DNA of 64,000 nucleotides from Mesostigma viride. Its lineage: Eukaryota; Streptophyta; Mesostigmatophyceae; Mesostigmatales; Mesostigmataceae. Numbering within the stretch: the stretch's first letter is position 1; each line of letters begins with the position of its first letter. The notes beneath the pieces are model-generated. The model saw only the letters and a program-made list of their open reading frames with translations, ran no database searches and had not been told where the DNA came from. Positions 62,265 to 64,000 of this stretch are shown here, one piece after another. Both the position numbers and the translations under genes were made by a program. Where the stretch lies: positions 283,837 to 347,836 of the forward strand of contig RPFO01000384.1 in assembly GCA_009746045.1 (NCBI GenBank), written 5' to 3'.

Positions 62265-64000
62265 CTCTTCCCCCCCCATGGGGGACGGTATAGAACCCGT
62301 CCCTAACGGTGGAACCCGAAAAAGGGGAGCACAGCGCCACAACAGTAACAACGTGACAAATAGCCAGGTGACCACGAGAGCCCAGTAAGGCTTGACGCCC
62401 AGCAAGCCAGAGTGACAGTATGGGGATCCACAGCTGCCCCGCCCGCGCTCGGGGTAAGGATCCACACGCTAAAGCCAGAGCCCGGCCTAGTGATGGCCTA
62501 AGCTCCTCTGACCCACCAGAACGCTACACCTGTCCCAGGTCCAATGACCGCCTAACCATCTACCAGTTGTACTGGGTGACTACCGGCCCCTTGAAGCGAG
62601 AGAAGGTACTCCTCGTAACGCTGTTGACGCGCCCGCATATCAGGGGTCGGCGTGTTACGGTCCATATTACAGTCCCGCAACACCCCCGTCACAAAGACCT
62701 GGCCCTTCTCATCACGCCGCCAACAACAACGGCTGACCCAATGACTCCCCGGGACATCAAGGCACTCCAGTACCCCGGCCCTCCGTACTGCTGCTGCTGC
62801 ACCTGCTGCCGCTGCGGCTGTTGAAGTGGCTGCCGTGATGGCTGCTGCGCCCCTTGCTGCGCACGCGGCGGTGGCCCCACCTGCTGGGTCCCTAGCAACG
62901 CCACAGGGGAAGACTGGAACGTCACCCTACGTACGTCCGGCATTGCAACCTGCGCCACCACGCCAGTGACCACCCTGCATACCGCTCCCACGTCTGCGCG
63001 CTAACCCCGACGTACCCGGTCCAAGCCCCGACATCAAACCCGCCCGTTGCGGCAACAGGGAGGTCCACCCAGGCCCCTGAGGGGGAACCTGGACAGGAGC
63101 CAAAGGTCGATGGGAGGAGCTGGAATGCCCCGCCACGTGGGGACCTGACGGCCCCGGTGCGACCCCCTGGACGGACGCTGGAAAGCCCCGTCATTGGGGG
63201 ACCTGACGGCCCCACAACCCCGGAACCACCCGCAACGGTCACAGTACCCACCGGTAACATCGCGCTGGTGACTGCCCCGCCCGGCTCTTGAGGCGCAACC
63301 TGATTGGGTCCTGCACTGGGAGGTGCAGAAGCCCCAGGTCCCGCCGCCGCTTGGGGAGTCATCATCCGCTCCATCACCTTCTGGAGTACCGCTCCCATCG
63401 TGGTGGACAACCGGCCACGCCTCAAAAACCTGTGCAACCATCTGTTCCTCCAAACCTAGACGCAGCGCTTGCAGCTGGGTGGAAACCCGCTGCTCGACCT
63501 CCACCGCGGACTGCGAAGAGAGGTCAGACGCCCTAGCTGTCGTCCGCGTCAGAGGCCACCGCCGGGTCTGTAACGACCTCGCGTCCCGACACTGACGACC
63601 CACCACCCGGGCCCCCGCCATCATATGGCCCTCCATCGAAGGCTCCGCTGACTGCTGAACCTTCTTCTTCCTCATCTTAGTCTTGGATGCACGTGGAACC
63701 GACACATCCTTGCTCGACTCTACCGGCAGACCGCCCTCAGCTGTGGAACCAACTGACGGAGTGAAGCACTTCCGCGCCCCCGCAGACAACAGAGTAAAGG
63801 TACGTAAAAACCGCGCAGAATAGTGAGGCAGTGAAATAGTGGCGCCTCCTCCTGCAAGTGAACACGGGATCGAGGGGGCACAAGACAACACAACAACGCG
63901 CAACGCACGGTTTTCCAACCATCCCAGCCACGCTACACACACACACACACGAAATATGGGTAATAACCTACTTAAGTGAGTGTCGCGCCTTGTACTCGCT
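62265..64000 (-). mobile_element. LTR element fragment with gag-like frames
   Basis: A purine run on the minus strand (62,265-62,285) resembles that of the gypsy element. Between it and the window edge lie gag-like frames (62,689-62,991, 62,922-63,437 and 63,034-63,948), rich in Gln, Pro, Gly and Arg with one helical Glu/Gln/Leu segment near 63,450. No protease, RT or integrase is seen between gag and the 3' end. Broken (about two breaks) or gag-only; the 5' end is outside the window. Confidence 0.5.

Overview
The window looks like eukaryotic (protist or algal) nuclear DNA in which a block of large-DNA-virus-like sequence (about 1-17,890) abuts a dense nest of transposable elements (about 23,489-61,439). 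No bacterial gene organisation, CRISPR array, rRNA or convincing tRNA was found, and no clear host housekeeping gene is present. The host guess rests on the mixture of Ty1/copia, Ty3/gypsy, DIRS-order and Penelope-like elements and on GT-AG introns. No viral hallmark gene (capsid protein, DNA polymerase B) lies in the window, so the virus assignment rests on gene style only.

Virus-like block, 1-17,890. Tightly packed small genes: a fibre-like beta-repeat protein, four paralogous basic F-box-like proteins (1,278-6,183, minus strand), a zinc-ribbon protein, two genes sharing an N-terminal module (one carrying a PD-(D/E)XK nuclease domain), a TRAF-type zinc-finger gene and a divergent partner that each contain one GT-AG intron, a small Cys/His-start coiled-coil protein and a small basic protein. 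Low-complexity and tandem repeats (11,490-12,785) lead into a near-perfect 5.04-kb palindrome (12,850-17,890, centre 15,369/15,370). Each arm has the same divergent gene pair, a two-helix membrane protein and a C-x-H-G repeat protein. This resembles joined terminal inverted repeats of a linear viral genome, and unrelated DNA starts exactly at 17,891.

17,891-23,488 holds no supported gene. It has a 1.3-kb GCATGC-rich satellite with a higher-order period near 440 bp, short palindromes and simple repeats.

23,489-61,439 can be read as one Penelope-like element (PLE1, minus strand) split by successive insertions. Copia-A (25,494-36,917, 5-bp target duplication) is itself split by a whole-looking DIRS-order element (30,969-36,467). 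Copia-B (37,540-60,160, 5-bp duplication) is split by a gypsy element (38,887-49,004) and by a TTAA-flanked element (53,480-60,031). Each gypsy LTR has been hit by a different DNA element (38,968-39,460 and 46,763-48,540). The TTAA element has received a second, whole-looking Penelope-like element (PLE2, 54,153-58,812). A MITE (60,232-60,943) containing another inverted-repeat element lies in the PLE1 5' region. PLE2 supplies the empty sites for copia-A, copia-B and the MITE within the same window, so those boundaries are base-exact. The right edge (62,265-64,000) holds the gag-like end of another LTR element.
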